DNA from: Succinivibrio dextrinosolvens
GTDB taxonomy: Bacteria > Pseudomonadota > Gammaproteobacteria > Enterobacterales > Succinivibrionaceae
Reading direction: 5' to 3'
DNA: 64,000 bases
Assembly: GCF_011065405.1 (NCBI RefSeq)
Contig: NZ_CP047056.1
Location: 3,308,747 to 3,372,746, forward strand
Numbering within the stretch: the stretch's first letter is position 1; each line of letters starts with the position of its first letter. The position numbers and the translations under genes were made by a program. This document shows positions 51,890-61,643 of the stretch, piece after piece. The notes beneath the pieces are model-generated. The model was given only the letters and a program-made list of their open reading frames with translations. It did no database searches and had not been told where the DNA came from.

Positions 51890-53330
51890 TAAAGAGCTCC
51901 TCTAAAAGTGGAGTAATTCTTTTTCCCATATGATTTACGGGAATTCTGTTTACAAGTCTAAAATAGCGTGGAATTGCCACCGCTGGAAGATAACCTCTAA
52001 GATACTCTCTTAAGGTCATCACTACAGCCTTTCTGTCAGCGGTTATATTCTCCACGCTGTTATCTGTGTGCTGTGCTGTATCCTGTCTGAAAGTCTTATC
52101 TTTAAGAATACACACTGCACCGATGCAGGTTCTCTGATTCTTGGTTATCACCAGAGCCACCGCATCCTCGATAATCGGATTCTTTTTCAGAAGATTCTCT
52201 ATCTGAGTCAGACTTACTCGATTCTCTTCTATTTTTACAATTTTATCCTTGCGGCCGGTAATTCTAAAGTGTGGACCTTCAAATTCGAGATTATCGTCAA
52301 TTCTGCTGTAACCATCCGACATCGGAGAGTCAAGTTTATACCCGTCCTCAATCTTAACGAATCTAACTACAGAAAAGGGGATAAACAGAGGTTTATCGCC
52401 ACGGTTATCCCTATGGGCCATACTGTTACTCTCAGTTGAACCATAGATTTCTGTTACGGCACACTGACACCAGTTATAAAAAGAGAGGGCTGCCTCATCC
52501 GGCATTGGAGAGCCGGCACTGATGCAGAGTCTTATCTTAGGAGCTTTGATTTTTGTATCCAGTCTTTTGATAAAGGCTGGAGATGATACTAAAACCAGCG
52601 GCATACTGTAGTTTGACAGTTCCTCAGGGTATCTTACCATGTAGGTAGTCATGGGCAGATGACGGAGAATAGGCATGAAGATTCTGTAGGTAAGCCCATA
52701 CATGTGATAAGGCGGTACTGTGGATATGAGTCTTAATCCCTCAATACTCTCAAGTCTGTCTGAAAGCTCAAAGGAGCAGGCGATATCTATCTGCATGCTT
52801 TTAAGAGATTTGTTTACTCGCTTGCTTTTGCCGGTGGTGCCGGAGGTATAGAAGACAATTGGAGAATTATCATCAAGTGTAGAACAATATTGTGAGTTAT
52901 AAGATTCTCTATCCTTTTGAGTTAAGTCCTGGTACTCTCTCTTTGCTTTTTCTAAAAGCTCAGTGATATCAGCTGACGGTACGGCAGGTTGTACGGAAGT
53001 TTCTGTGAGGTTGAGATCAGAGATGACCATATCCGCCTTAGTCTCAATCTCATCGAAGGTATGAGCGGTAATGTTGCCTAAAAGCACCGGAATCTTGCCT
53101 GCATACATGGTGGCGATAAAGGCAATGCTGAAGGTGTAGGCATTCTCAACGCATACCGCGATGCTTTTTATCTCCTTCTCTTTTTGAAGATAAAGAGCAA
53201 GGGCTTTGATAGAGTCAGTAAAATCATGATGCGTGTACGCCTGTGTCTTAGAATAGGCGACAATTCTGTCCTTATAAAAACCAAAATTCTCAAATAAAGC
53301 CTGATGCAGGCTTAACTCATTTTTTTTCAT
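51882..53330 (-). CDS. apeH: Aromatic acid:ACP ligase ApeH
   Basis: ANL-family AMP-ligase, about 482 residues. The P-loop-like motif is FYTSGTTGKSKRV, with EIYGSTES, and the hinge region is GRKDKIVKIEENRV. In E. coli ApeH activates 4-hydroxybenzoate and loads it on an ApeE-type carrier protein to start the polyene; the substrate here is inferred. The ATG at 53330 is preferred over an in-frame TTG at 53345; either overlaps the apeG end. Confidence 0.88.
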   Translation of the reverse strand: MKKNELSLHQALFENFGFYKDRIVAYSKTQAYTHHDFTDSIKALALYLQKEKEIKSIAVCVENAYTFSIAFIATMYAGKIPVLLGNITAHTFDEIETKADMVISDLNLTETSVQPAVPSADITELLEKAKREYQDLTQKDRESYNSQYCSTLDDNSPIVFYTSGTTGKSKRVNKSLKSMQIDIACSFELSDRLESIEGLRLISTVPPYHMYGLTYRIFMPILRHLPMTTYMVRYPEELSNYSMPLVLVSSPAFIKRLDTKIKAPKIRLCISAGSPMPDEAALSFYNWCQCAVTEIYGSTESNSMAHRDNRGDKPLFIPFSVVRFVKIEDGYKLDSPMSDGYSRIDDNLEFEGPHFRITGRKDKIVKIEENRVSLTQIENLLKKNPIIEDAVALVITKNQRTCIGAVCILKDKTFRQDTAQHTDNSVENITADRKAVVMTLREYLRGYLPAVAIPRYFRLVNRIPVNHMGKRITPLLEELFND

Positions 53331-53889
53331 GGATACGTCTGACAATTATTCTTGCAAGATACTCACATCCTGCTAGAGTTCCAATTAGTATGTAGGCAAT
53401 AAGGCCGTTGTATAAAGTCCAGGTCTGAACAGTACAGAACTGGGCGGTGATATAAGCCATACCGCCATTGGCCATAAAGAAGAGTACCCAGACCTTGGTT
53501 ACGGTTCTGGTGTACTGTATGGCATAATCTGGGAGCTCTTTATCGTACAGCGTCGCAATTCTGGTGATTATAGGTTTGGTGGAGAATAAAGAGCCTCCAA
53601 AGATAAAGAACAGTACCGCATTGACACAGACCGGATAGAACATGGCAATCCTTGCAGAGTCCTCCATGAAGGCAGCAATGCAGATAATCGCCGCACACAG
53701 GGCACTTATTGAGGCTAAAAGTGTCTTTATACCCTGAGTGTTTCTAAGATAGAACAGCCTAAGTAAAAATATAACTGCCAGGGCCGGCAGCAGAAGATTT
53801 AAAAGATTGAAGCTTACTCCAAGATAGATAAAAAAAGGGTAAGCTGCTATTCCGCATATACAGAGAACCGAAAGCAGTCTCTTTGGCAT
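53317..53889 (-). CDS. apeG: Membrane protein ApeG (COG4648-like)
   Basis: 190 residues, with about five hydrophobic segments. It matches the uncharacterised membrane protein that lies between the second carrier protein and the ligase in aryl polyene clusters. A conserved-looking loop reads KPIITRIATLYDKELPDYAIQ. No enzymatic motif is visible; it may assist assembly or membrane positioning of the pathway. Starts 5 nt after apeF. Confidence 0.8.
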   Translation of the reverse strand: MPKRLLSVLCICGIAAYPFFIYLGVSFNLLNLLLPALAVIFLLRLFYLRNTQGIKTLLASISALCAAIICIAAFMEDSARIAMFYPVCVNAVLFFIFGGSLFSTKPIITRIATLYDKELPDYAIQYTRTVTKVWVLFFMANGGMAYITAQFCTVQTWTLYNGLIAYILIGTLAGCEYLARIIVRRIHEKK

Positions 53890-53894
53890 AATCT

Positions 53895-54143
53895 CTATTT
53901 ATTGTTTACAAGCTTGTAGACCACATCCACAACATCCTGAACGGTGCGAACGTTCTTGAAATCCTCTGGCATGATTTTTTTGCCGATGGTTTTCTGCAGT
54001 TTTACTACAAGATCAATCGCATCAATACTATCCAGTTCAAGCTCTTCAAAAAGCTTGCTTTCAGGTTTGATTTCCTTTGGCTCAATCTCAAAAAGAGAGG
54101 CTAGCATCTGCTGAATCTGGGTAAATATTTCCTGTTGTGTCAT
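53895..54143 (-). CDS. apeF: Acyl carrier protein ApeF
   Basis: 82-residue acyl carrier protein. The phosphopantetheine Ser is in ELELDSIDAIDLV. It carries the growing chain between ketosynthase, reductase and dehydratase. The gap to apeE (140 nt) is the longest inside the operon; no gene or clear hairpin explains it. Confidence 0.92.
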   Translation of the reverse strand: MTQQEIFTQIQQMLASLFEIEPKEIKPESKLFEELELDSIDAIDLVVKLQKTIGKKIMPEDFKNVRTVQDVVDVVYKLVNNK

Positions 54144-54283
54144 TTTAGGTTCTCTTTGTTATTTTTCTAGTAATTCTGTCTTTTTCTGAGAGCTGCCGTC
54201 GGTGACCTTAGGTCATCCATCTCACACCTTATTTAAAAGAGTAAATCTGAATGTCTCAGATTATCCTACTCTTTGTGCTCACG

Positions 54284-54541
54284 TTACTCTCTGTGCTCAC
54301 TGATATACTTTGCCAGAGTCTCTACTGAGTAGAAGCATTTTTTCATCTCCTCATTGTCAGCAGAGAGGGTAACGCCGTATTTCTGTTTAATGGCCATTCC
54401 CAGCTCTAAGGCATCAATTGAGTCTAAACCCAGTCCATCAACGAAAAGAGGAGCCTCTGTCTCAATATCCTCAATCCCGATATCCTCAAGATTCAGTGAA
54501 TCGATAATAAGCTGCTTGATTTCGTCATATAGCTCTTTCAT
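54284..54541 (-). CDS. apeE: Acyl carrier protein ApeE
   Basis: 85-residue acyl carrier protein with the phosphopantetheine Ser in GLGLDSIDALELG. It differs from ApeF, in line with a second carrier for either the starter or the elongation steps. Lies 8 nt after apeD. Confidence 0.92.
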   Translation of the reverse strand: MKELYDEIKQLIIDSLNLEDIGIEDIETEAPLFVDGLGLDSIDALELGMAIKQKYGVTLSADNEEMKKCFYSVETLAKYISEHRE

Positions 54542-54549
54542 AAAATATC

Positions 54550-55356
54550 CTACATCCTTGTTGTAATAAGATTCTGTAAATGTTTAGCGAGTAGACGTGA
54601 TACAGCGGAGTCTTCTCTGTCTTTATACTGTGCTCTGAATTTTTCTGTATCAAAACTCTCTAAAAAAGTAATTCTGTACTCAAGAATGCCTGTAAAGATG
54701 GAATACCAGGGAGTGTTCTTTCTAAGACAGTCTCCATGGAAATTTATAACTGCCGGTCTGATATTAAAGTTGCAGGTTAAGGCAATACTTGAAAAACCAT
54801 GTGTAAATTTTAGTTTATTTTCATCCGTGGTTCTAGTTCCTTCGGGGAAAATGATGAGATTATCTCCACTTAAAAGCGCTTTTTTACATTTGTGTATAAT
54901 CTTATCGGTACCTTCAGAGTTGGCTATGTACCTGTTACAGCCTGCAATTCCCTTCATAAAAGGATTATGCACAATTGCCTCCTTCATAAGGCAGGTGGCG
55001 TGAGGTACCACGGAGATGAAGATTACAATATCTAAAAGAGAAGGATGATTGGCAATGAAGATCATGCCTCGGTCTTCTGATATTTTCTGTGTGCCTTCAA
55101 TCGTGATTTTAAAGATTCTGCATACCTGTCCTGAGAAAAGATACAGCTTAAAGCTTGAGGCGGTGATTCGTCTTGAGAGATCGGTAAGTCTGTTCTCATC
55201 TTTTATGAAGAGAGAAAGTAGTCTGAAGACTATCTGAGAGAGAAACAGCGCCCCAAGACCGAACACTGAGAAAAACAGTGCAGCAAAGCATACTCTCAGT
55301 ACACCACCGGTGTATAGAAAAAGCTTATTGCAAAAACTCTGAAGCAGACGAGACAT
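54550..55356 (-). CDS. apeD: PlsC-like 1-acyl-glycerol-3-phosphate acyltransferase ApeD
   Basis: 268 residues with a membrane anchor (about 20-50) and the PlsC domain: HX4D motif in FIANHPSLLDIVIF, and FPEGTRTTDENK as the third block. It likely moves the aryl polyene acyl group to a lipid acceptor. Adjoins apeC with no gap. Confidence 0.88.
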   Translation of the reverse strand: MSRLLQSFCNKLFLYTGGVLRVCFAALFFSVFGLGALFLSQIVFRLLSLFIKDENRLTDLSRRITASSFKLYLFSGQVCRIFKITIEGTQKISEDRGMIFIANHPSLLDIVIFISVVPHATCLMKEAIVHNPFMKGIAGCNRYIANSEGTDKIIHKCKKALLSGDNLIIFPEGTRTTDENKLKFTHGFSSIALTCNFNIRPAVINFHGDCLRKNTPWYSIFTGILEYRITFLESFDTEKFRAQYKDREDSAVSRLLAKHLQNLITTRM

Positions 55357-56151
55357 TTATATTCTGTCCTGTAGTTCAACCATCCAACTGCAGTTCTGTC
55401 CTTCAAGCGTATAGGATGGTACCTTTCTGACGTAGTTCTTCAGAAAATCTATAACCTGAGGATATTCAAAAGCTTCATCTGAAGTCTTACTGTAAGTTTC
55501 GTGGCAAGATTCTGAATTTTTGTCTTCAGTTTTGTTGATACTAGGTTCTGGTTCACGGGTAATCTTCAGCATATCCCCTAAGGTTAGAACCATACCTATG
55601 GCATACGGGAAATTTGGAGTGTATTCCCTTAAATATCCGGTATAGAACTCTGGAATAGTTACCTCATAGTCAACCAGGAGCACCTTTTTAAAGCTGGTCT
55701 TAAGCATGGCATAGGCTTCGGTTAAAGCCTGCATGAAGGTATCCTTGCCGGAGCTTATGGAGGTTGAAGGGATCTTTGCCTTGTTTAGGATTGTAAAGTT
55801 ACCCACACCGCAGTTGTGTACGGACATTGAAAAATCGGTTGGAGAACAGTCATTGCCTGAGGTTACCGCATCAAGAATTTTAAAGTTGTGTTCAATCTCT
55901 CCTGAACGGCTTGAATAGATTACAGCCTCAATATCAGGATGCTGCTCTAAAAGCAGAGTACCTACATCAACCGCCATACGACAGCCGATACTTAGTCGTC
56001 TTGCTGTCATCATCGGAATCTTTTCAGCCTTTGGAGGCTTGCTTTCTCTATCTAGGGGACGGGTGCCGTTTATTACCTCTGAAAACTGCTCGTTGTTAAC
56101 GATATCAAAGGCTTTGATACGATAATCAGCAATACTTAAATTAAAGTTCAT
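55357..56151 (-). CDS. apeC: Chain-length-factor-like ketosynthase ApeC
   Basis: About 264 residues from the ATG at 56151 (MNFNLSIADYRIKAFDIVNN), 1 nt after the apeB stop; a longer frame from 56238 would overlap apeB. It matches the ketoacyl-synthase N-terminal-like family of aryl polyene clusters. The place of the catalytic Cys reads STSISSGKDTF, so it is probably inactive as a condensing enzyme and acts as a partner (chain-length factor) of ApeO, as described for E. coli. Confidence 0.82.
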   Translation of the reverse strand: MNFNLSIADYRIKAFDIVNNEQFSEVINGTRPLDRESKPPKAEKIPMMTARRLSIGCRMAVDVGTLLLEQHPDIEAVIYSSRSGEIEHNFKILDAVTSGNDCSPTDFSMSVHNCGVGNFTILNKAKIPSTSISSGKDTFMQALTEAYAMLKTSFKKVLLVDYEVTIPEFYTGYLREYTPNFPYAIGMVLTLGDMLKITREPEPSINKTEDKNSESCHETYSKTSDEAFEYPQVIDFLKNYVRKVPSYTLEGQNCSWMVELQDRI

Positions 56152-56152
56152 C

Positions 56153-57226
56153 CTAGTCTCTCTTAGTGCAGATAAACATTGAATTGCTGATACCAAGATT
56201 ATCCTCGATAGAGTCAACCTTAAAGCCGGCATCTTCAATTAGTTCGGTCAGCATTGCTGTGGTGAAGAACCGTGAATAGCCGTTGGCAATTGCAGAAAAA
56301 TACAGGGAGCCTGCGTTGATGGATAACTTTGCAGCATCAAACTTCTGACGGTCGGCAATTGGCTCTAAAATACAGACGTGGGCACCATCCTTTATAACTT
56401 TTCGTATAGAGGACAGGATGTTATGAATATGCTCTGGAGCAAAGCAGTCTAAAAACTGGCTCATCCACCAGATGTCAGCATCCCCCCTAAGCTCTGGCTT
56501 TGACAGCATATCCACTGCCATAAAATCAACTCTGTCAGTCATGCCGTTATTATCAATATTCTCCTGTGCCATTTTTATCTGGGATGGCAGATCAAGAATA
56601 GTAACCTTCGTATCCTTTAAGTGTCTACAGCACTCAATGGCAAATTTACCGGTATTGCCTCCCACATCATAGACAACTTTAGGATTGAATAATTCAGCGA
56701 TTTTTTCTATTGCAGGTATAAAGGAGGTCTGAGAGTAGAGATGATCCCAGCCAAACCATGCTTTTTTAGTCTCATCAGGTAATTCTGAGAGGTGAGGGTA
56801 GATGGTTTCCCAGTTTTTATTGAATTCAGAAAGACCGCAGGGCTTATGCTGAGTCAGAGATTCATCCAGCCTATCAAACGCTCTGTAGCATACATGTTTT
56901 GTAAAATCAAAATTGATTCTGGTCATGTTGTCATTTTCAAGGAAATAACCTATCTTGGTGAGGCTGTATCTTTTCTCAGAATCGATTTTTACAATCTCTC
57001 CAGACTCAGCCATCTCCAGCAGAACCTCAAGCGCGTAGCAGTTCAGATCTGATTTACTGCAAAGCTCCTCAAGGCTGAGTCCATCTTTAGCTTTATCCAG
57101 AAGACTTAGAATATTGTGTTTTCTTAAGGTGTATACGGTCTGAAACAGAATAGGTGCACAGGCTAGATACTGTGCTTTTGAAATAGCTTCAAAGGCGCTG
57201 ATGTTTTTTGAATTACTGGTTTTCAT
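56153..57226 (-). CDS. apeB: SAM-dependent O-methyltransferase ApeB
   Basis: 357 residues. The N-terminal dimerisation winged helix (about 15-105) is followed by a class I methyltransferase fold with the SAM motif VVYDVGGNTGKFAI near 190 and ILDLPSQIKMAQENI. It probably methylates the aryl head group or carboxylate. It is the first gene of the operon; no ApeA homologue lies upstream. The upstream gap 57227-57442 should hold the operon promoter. Confidence 0.83.
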   Translation of the reverse strand: MKTSNSKNISAFEAISKAQYLACAPILFQTVYTLRKHNILSLLDKAKDGLSLEELCSKSDLNCYALEVLLEMAESGEIVKIDSEKRYSLTKIGYFLENDNMTRINFDFTKHVCYRAFDRLDESLTQHKPCGLSEFNKNWETIYPHLSELPDETKKAWFGWDHLYSQTSFIPAIEKIAELFNPKVVYDVGGNTGKFAIECCRHLKDTKVTILDLPSQIKMAQENIDNNGMTDRVDFMAVDMLSKPELRGDADIWWMSQFLDCFAPEHIHNILSSIRKVIKDGAHVCILEPIADRQKFDAAKLSINAGSLYFSAIANGYSRFFTTAMLTELIEDAGFKVDSIEDNLGISNSMFICTKRD

Positions 57227-57442
57227 ACTCTTATATGTAAGGATCCTGAAGTTTGGTTTATTTTGCCAAATTACACATATTTTGCAAGTTGATTTTCGTG
57301 ATCCTAATAGATGAGAATGAGATGATACTTATGTATCGGTATATTTTTATAGAAAAAATAATGTATCCTTTGAATTGACATCTTCTGCAGTTTTTTTTTG
57401 CTGTAGTGAGATGTCATCATAATTCAAGTTGAGTCAGAACTT
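57227..57442. promoter_or_regulatory. Upstream region of the aryl polyene operon
   Basis: 216 bp with no gene. On the minus strand TTGCAAAAT and TTGGCAAAAT occur about 16 bp apart, 40-60 nt upstream of apeB, and could be -35-like elements or regulator half-sites. Further up, TGACATCT / AGATGTCA (57376-57383 and 57409-57416) form a long stem that may end the ATPase transcript from 57443. Promoter assignment is tentative. Confidence 0.4.
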
Positions 57443-59056
57443 TTACAGCTCTTTATAGGAGGAGATCTGTCGTGTTTTTTCCGATCCGTTAAATACACAG
57501 GCAAACTGAACCAGCTCTCTGTCTTCAGGATTTTCGATGCCATACTGTCTTGTCTTAATCTGCTCAAGACCATCTTCTAGAAGTTTGTCTACATCTGTGC
57601 CATCCTGAGAAAACTTAAGCTCCATCACTACACGGCGTTTAGGAAAGTTGATTAGAATGTCACTCCTGCCTTTGAAGTTGTGCTGTTCGGCTCTGACATC
57701 ACACCTTAATCCTAAAAGATACATTAGAATCAGAGCTCTTAATACAGCCTCATTCTTGACAGGATATTTGTCATAGGGAATAGTTGCCAGAACACTATTT
57801 AGGTGATTGATAATCTCTTCTACAGATCCATTCTCAAGAATGATATCTGCATCGTAAAAAGAATCCAGTGCCTCGGTATTAAAGAACTTTTCAGATAAAA
57901 GTGAGCTTAATGCGGTTTTAACTTCTCTATTTGCGGAGCCAAGTATTATTCTACGAGGTGCTCTGATTTCTGATTTTAAGGTCAGATACCCAGTCTGACA
58001 CATCAGAACATTCTCGTTCATCTGTGGAAGAGAGGTTGGATTTATGAAATCGTCATATTTGATACTGATTTCTGATTTAATAAATTTTTCAATATCAATT
58101 TCGTGTGATTCCATGTAATTCCTCAGAATAGATGGAATCCCACCTGCTTCGTACCAATAATCTCCAAATCTGACCGTTTTTTTCTCGTATATATCCTGTA
58201 AAAAGCTGTTAACTGAGTATGTGGAGAATACTTTGTTCTGATTGAATTCATCAAAGCAGTAACTGTCATACTGTTCTGCCATTCTGTCCAGAAGGAGTTC
58301 AATATCAGCATCAGTAACATCTGATATCTCGATGTGCTTTTCAAATGAAACGCCAAGCTTTAGGTAATCCAGATAAGAGTGTTTTATCTCTTCTCGAGTA
58401 AAACCTATCATCTTAGAATATGCATTATTGTAACTTAAATCTCTGATATCAGAACCTACAGAGAAAATTGAAACATCTTTCAGTCGAGTCACACCTGTAA
58501 CTGCCATAAAATGAATTTGTTTTGCTCCTTTTAATGCAGCATAAAAATCACGGATACAGGTTCTGAATTCCTCATACAACTGAGAATTGTTTATATTTGC
58601 TGTAAGCTGACAGTCATATTCGTCAATTAGAATAACAATTCGTCTATCTTGTAGCGCACTAAACAGTTCTGAGATGGCAAGATCGGGCTCTTTGCTTGTT
58701 ACCTTATCATTAAGATGTATGTTATCTGCAAATTTTGCTATTTTATTTGAAAAAATTTCTTTAAATTGATCTACATTACTGGTTCGATATTTCAGAAAAT
58801 TTAAACGAAGTACAGGATATTTATCCTGATCCCATTTGTCATAAATCCAGGTGCCCTTAAAATAAGGCTCAACTCCTTTTTCAAAAAGAGTTCCTATGGT
58901 GTTTAGGGTTAGGGATTTTCCAAAACGGCGAGGACGGGAGAAGAATACTCTGTCATATTGCTCAGTAAGATTATAAATGTATTCAGTCTTATCAATATAG
59001 ATGTAATCCTTATCAACAATATTTTCAATATTCTCTGACTGTGCAATTCTTTTCAT
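57443..59056 (-). CDS. AAA-ATPase-like / DUF1703 (PD-(D/E)XK) protein
   Basis: 537 residues. P-loop FFSRPRRFGKSLT near 38-50, Walker B-like VILIDEYDCQLTA near 140-152, FMAVTGVTRLKDVS, then the C-terminal nuclease-like core GRSDILINFPKRRVVMELKF. It belongs to the same broad family as the proteins at 16876 and 59183 but to a different subgroup. Function is unknown. It lies between the aryl polyene operon and a second family member in the same direction, 126 nt apart. Confidence 0.85.
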   Translation of the reverse strand: MKRIAQSENIENIVDKDYIYIDKTEYIYNLTEQYDRVFFSRPRRFGKSLTLNTIGTLFEKGVEPYFKGTWIYDKWDQDKYPVLRLNFLKYRTSNVDQFKEIFSNKIAKFADNIHLNDKVTSKEPDLAISELFSALQDRRIVILIDEYDCQLTANINNSQLYEEFRTCIRDFYAALKGAKQIHFMAVTGVTRLKDVSIFSVGSDIRDLSYNNAYSKMIGFTREEIKHSYLDYLKLGVSFEKHIEISDVTDADIELLLDRMAEQYDSYCFDEFNQNKVFSTYSVNSFLQDIYEKKTVRFGDYWYEAGGIPSILRNYMESHEIDIEKFIKSEISIKYDDFINPTSLPQMNENVLMCQTGYLTLKSEIRAPRRIILGSANREVKTALSSLLSEKFFNTEALDSFYDADIILENGSVEEIINHLNSVLATIPYDKYPVKNEAVLRALILMYLLGLRCDVRAEQHNFKGRSDILINFPKRRVVMELKFSQDGTDVDKLLEDGLEQIKTRQYGIENPEDRELVQFACVFNGSEKTRQISSYKEL

Positions 59057-59182
59057 GTGTATTCTCCCTAATCATTAGATATTATAACTGATTAGAGATC
59101 TGATAAGAAAAGTTATTCACCGTGATATTTGAATAAAACTCAAGGTATTTAGGATGGTGATTTTTTTGAAAGCATTCGTCAG

Positions 59183-60802
59183 CTATACTTCTAACTTCCA
59201 TTGTGATACTGCCTTATCATTTGCTCCTATAACTACAGCTATTCTAGTTGTTTCTTTTAATGGCAGTATTTCACCGTAACGTTTGTCTTTAGACTGTTCT
59301 ATTGCTTCCTCTAACAGCTTTTTTTCGGATGACTTTGTTTTGGCAAGTTTAAACTCAAATACGTATCTTTTATCTGTTAGCTCTACAACCAGATCTGCTC
59401 TTCCACCTGCACAGATAACCTCTCGGCTGGCATTTATCCCTGATAGTACCAGTGTAAAGTAAATGATATCTCTACAGTAATGTTCTGATTTAAATGCCTC
59501 CTTATCATCGTAGCCAAAGGTATTCAGAGCCGCACTGAATGTCTTTATGAGCGCGTTATAATTTGAATGCTCAAAATTGTTTATCAATGCTGATGAAAAA
59601 TCGAAGAAAGTGTCATCATCAAGAGGATTCTTTCTAACATTTCTGTAGTACAGCTGAACTAAAGAAGAATGAACCTCCAGGTTTGGTGGAACTAAAAATA
59701 AGCTCTGTCCCCCTAATTCATTATCCTCGGAGCGTACTGAAAGGTATCCGGTTTGGTACAAAAGACTTAGAGGCGTAGCATCAAAGTAATCATAAAACTC
59801 ATTTAGAGTTTTGGGGCCACACTTAGTCTTGAGAAGAGTTTCTAAAGGTGTTTTTTTTATGCTCTTTATATAGGAAGCTATCAGAGTAGGATAAGCTCCA
59901 CCGGTTTCGTACCAGAAATTCTTAAAACCATTCTTTGGATTTGATAGAAAGTTAAGTACAGACCAGGGATTATGAAGCAGAGATTCATTATCAGCATGAA
60001 ATCTGTATCCATCATAATGTGATTTTATCTGCGTATAGCATTCTTCCTTTGATATATTGAGAATCATAGCTGCATTTTCAACATATTCGTCGAAATAAAA
60101 ATGCATATCTTCCTCGGTATAGCCAAGCAAAGGTGCAAATTCAGGTTCAAGTCCAAGATCTCTTAGATTGTTGAGCTGAGAGAATATGGAAGTTTTCGCA
60201 AAACGACCAACACCTGTAATAAATATGAATCTCATATTTCCTGAAAGAGCTTTGATTGCCCCAAAGAATCCCTGAAGAAAACTCCTGTATTCTTTAAACT
60301 GATTCTCATCCTCAAGAGAATGAGTCAAAGGATAGTCATATTCATCGATTAGAAGAACGTATTCTCCTGGATTGTCGGATACGATATCTGTCAGAAGTGA
60401 ATCTGATTTATATGTTGCAGTTACAGGAGTTCTGGAAATGTTAAATTTTTTTGTTTCCTTTTCTAGGATGCCGCAGATTTTTGCATCAAAATCCACAGGA
60501 GAAATGTAAGCAAAAGAAGAAAAATCCAGGTGGATAACTTTATATGTTTTTCCTTTTTCTTTGTCATTCCAGAGCTTTTCGATTTTTAGCCCTTTGAAGT
60601 ACTCTGTTCCATGTGAAAACAGTGATTCCAGTGTAGAAATAAGCAGAGATTTTCCAAAACGACGAGGTCTAGATAGAAAGTTTGGCTTATCAAAGCGTGC
60701 AAATTCAAAAATAAGATCAGTATGATCTACATAAATCTGATTTTTTTTTCGCAAATCTTCAAATTTATTTTTAGCTGTAGGCAGTCTTTCTAAATTTACC
60801 AT
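59183..60802 (-). CDS. AAA-ATPase-like / DUF1703 (PD-(D/E)XK) protein
   Basis: 539 residues; very close to the protein at 16876-18501, with long identical stretches such as HTDLI, NFLSRPRRFGKSLL and STLESLFSHGTE. The P-loop (45-52), LLIDEYDYPLTHS and the nuclease-like core GRADLVVELTDKRYVFEFKL are intact. The two copies 40 kb apart point to recent duplication or parallel acquisition. The role is unknown. Confidence 0.87.
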   Translation of the reverse strand: MVNLERLPTAKNKFEDLRKKNQIYVDHTDLIFEFARFDKPNFLSRPRRFGKSLLISTLESLFSHGTEYFKGLKIEKLWNDKEKGKTYKVIHLDFSSFAYISPVDFDAKICGILEKETKKFNISRTPVTATYKSDSLLTDIVSDNPGEYVLLIDEYDYPLTHSLEDENQFKEYRSFLQGFFGAIKALSGNMRFIFITGVGRFAKTSIFSQLNNLRDLGLEPEFAPLLGYTEEDMHFYFDEYVENAAMILNISKEECYTQIKSHYDGYRFHADNESLLHNPWSVLNFLSNPKNGFKNFWYETGGAYPTLIASYIKSIKKTPLETLLKTKCGPKTLNEFYDYFDATPLSLLYQTGYLSVRSEDNELGGQSLFLVPPNLEVHSSLVQLYYRNVRKNPLDDDTFFDFSSALINNFEHSNYNALIKTFSAALNTFGYDDKEAFKSEHYCRDIIYFTLVLSGINASREVICAGGRADLVVELTDKRYVFEFKLAKTKSSEKKLLEEAIEQSKDKRYGEILPLKETTRIAVVIGANDKAVSQWKLEV

Positions 60803-60959
60803 TGTGAATCTCTATTCTCGTATAGCTATTCTTTGATTTTTAAAGGCTATTTTACTATAAAAAGCTCTTTTGCATACTATAGAAAATGTTAACTTCGTTT
60901 TTATTTTCGGTATAAGTCAGAAAAATGTTGTTACTTTAAGTACAGACTTGAAGAAAATA

Positions 60960-61574
60960 TTCTCATGGAAGGAATAAGTCTTGCGTGGAATCCAGATCAA
61001 AAAGATATAACTGTTTTGCAGATGTATGGATTGATCATAATAAAGTAAAGGTTGCTAACAGAATTTTTGAGACAAGACCGTACAACCTGTTTCTTTCTGA
61101 GGAAGAATTAAATAACAATGTATTCTCCAATGAAAGCAATCCTGCCATAAATCTTTTTGTTGCAGATGGAAAACTTAATATAAGACTTATTCTTGAACGT
61201 TTTATTGTTACATATACTCTGGTATGCTGACCACTTACAGATCGTTTTAAGGAAAAGGATGGTAGAGAATTGTTTCTTTTTTACCTAAAGCCAATTATTA
61301 ACGGTACAGTTAATTACTACATTGAGGCTCAAACCAGAGATCAAATAAGAACAGATGTCATCATTGATTATTTTGGTTGGCAGTATATTATTGAACTTAA
61401 GATCTGGAGAGGTGATAGATATAACCAAGAAGGAGAAAAACAGATTTGTGAATATCTGGATTACTGAACCTTGATACAGGTTACATGCTGAGCTTTAACT
61501 TTAACAAGAAAAAAGAGCAGGGAGTTAAAAGAGTAGAAGTCGGTGATAAGGTTCTTTTTGAGGGCATGCTTTAA
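60960..61574 (+). pseudogene. Relic of an AAA/PD-(D/E)XK protein (C-terminal part)
   Basis: Three frames together encode a familiar C-terminal nuclease-like domain. The first piece (from about 60993) reads KRYNCFADVWID and NRIFETRPYNLFLSEEEL. A break near 61230 leads to ELFLFYLKPIINGTVNYY and the core RTDVIIDYFGWQYIIELKIW with its D...E-x-K. A second break near 61466 leads to the final frame, LDTGYMLSFNFNKKKEQGV to FEGML and stop at 61574. The ATPase half is missing upstream, so this is a truncated, frameshifted remnant. It is a separate subfamily from the two neighbours. Confidence 0.85.
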
Positions 61575-61577
61575 AAA

Positions 61578-61610
61578 AATCGACATTCTTATAGGTAACG
61601 AATGCCGATT
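61578..61610 (-). terminator. Terminator of the SNF2-type helicase gene
   Basis: AATCGACATTC / GAATGCCGATT stem (one mismatch) with an 11-nt loop, followed on the minus strand by TTTTT. It lies 34 nt past the helicase stop. Confidence 0.75.
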
Positions 61611-61643
61611 AAGATGTCTGTAACGAAGAACTCGTATTATGCT

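Noticed and set aside
60985-61467. Two separate small hypothetical genes
   Set aside because: They are consecutive pieces of one nuclease-like domain in shifted frames, so a pseudogene is the better reading.
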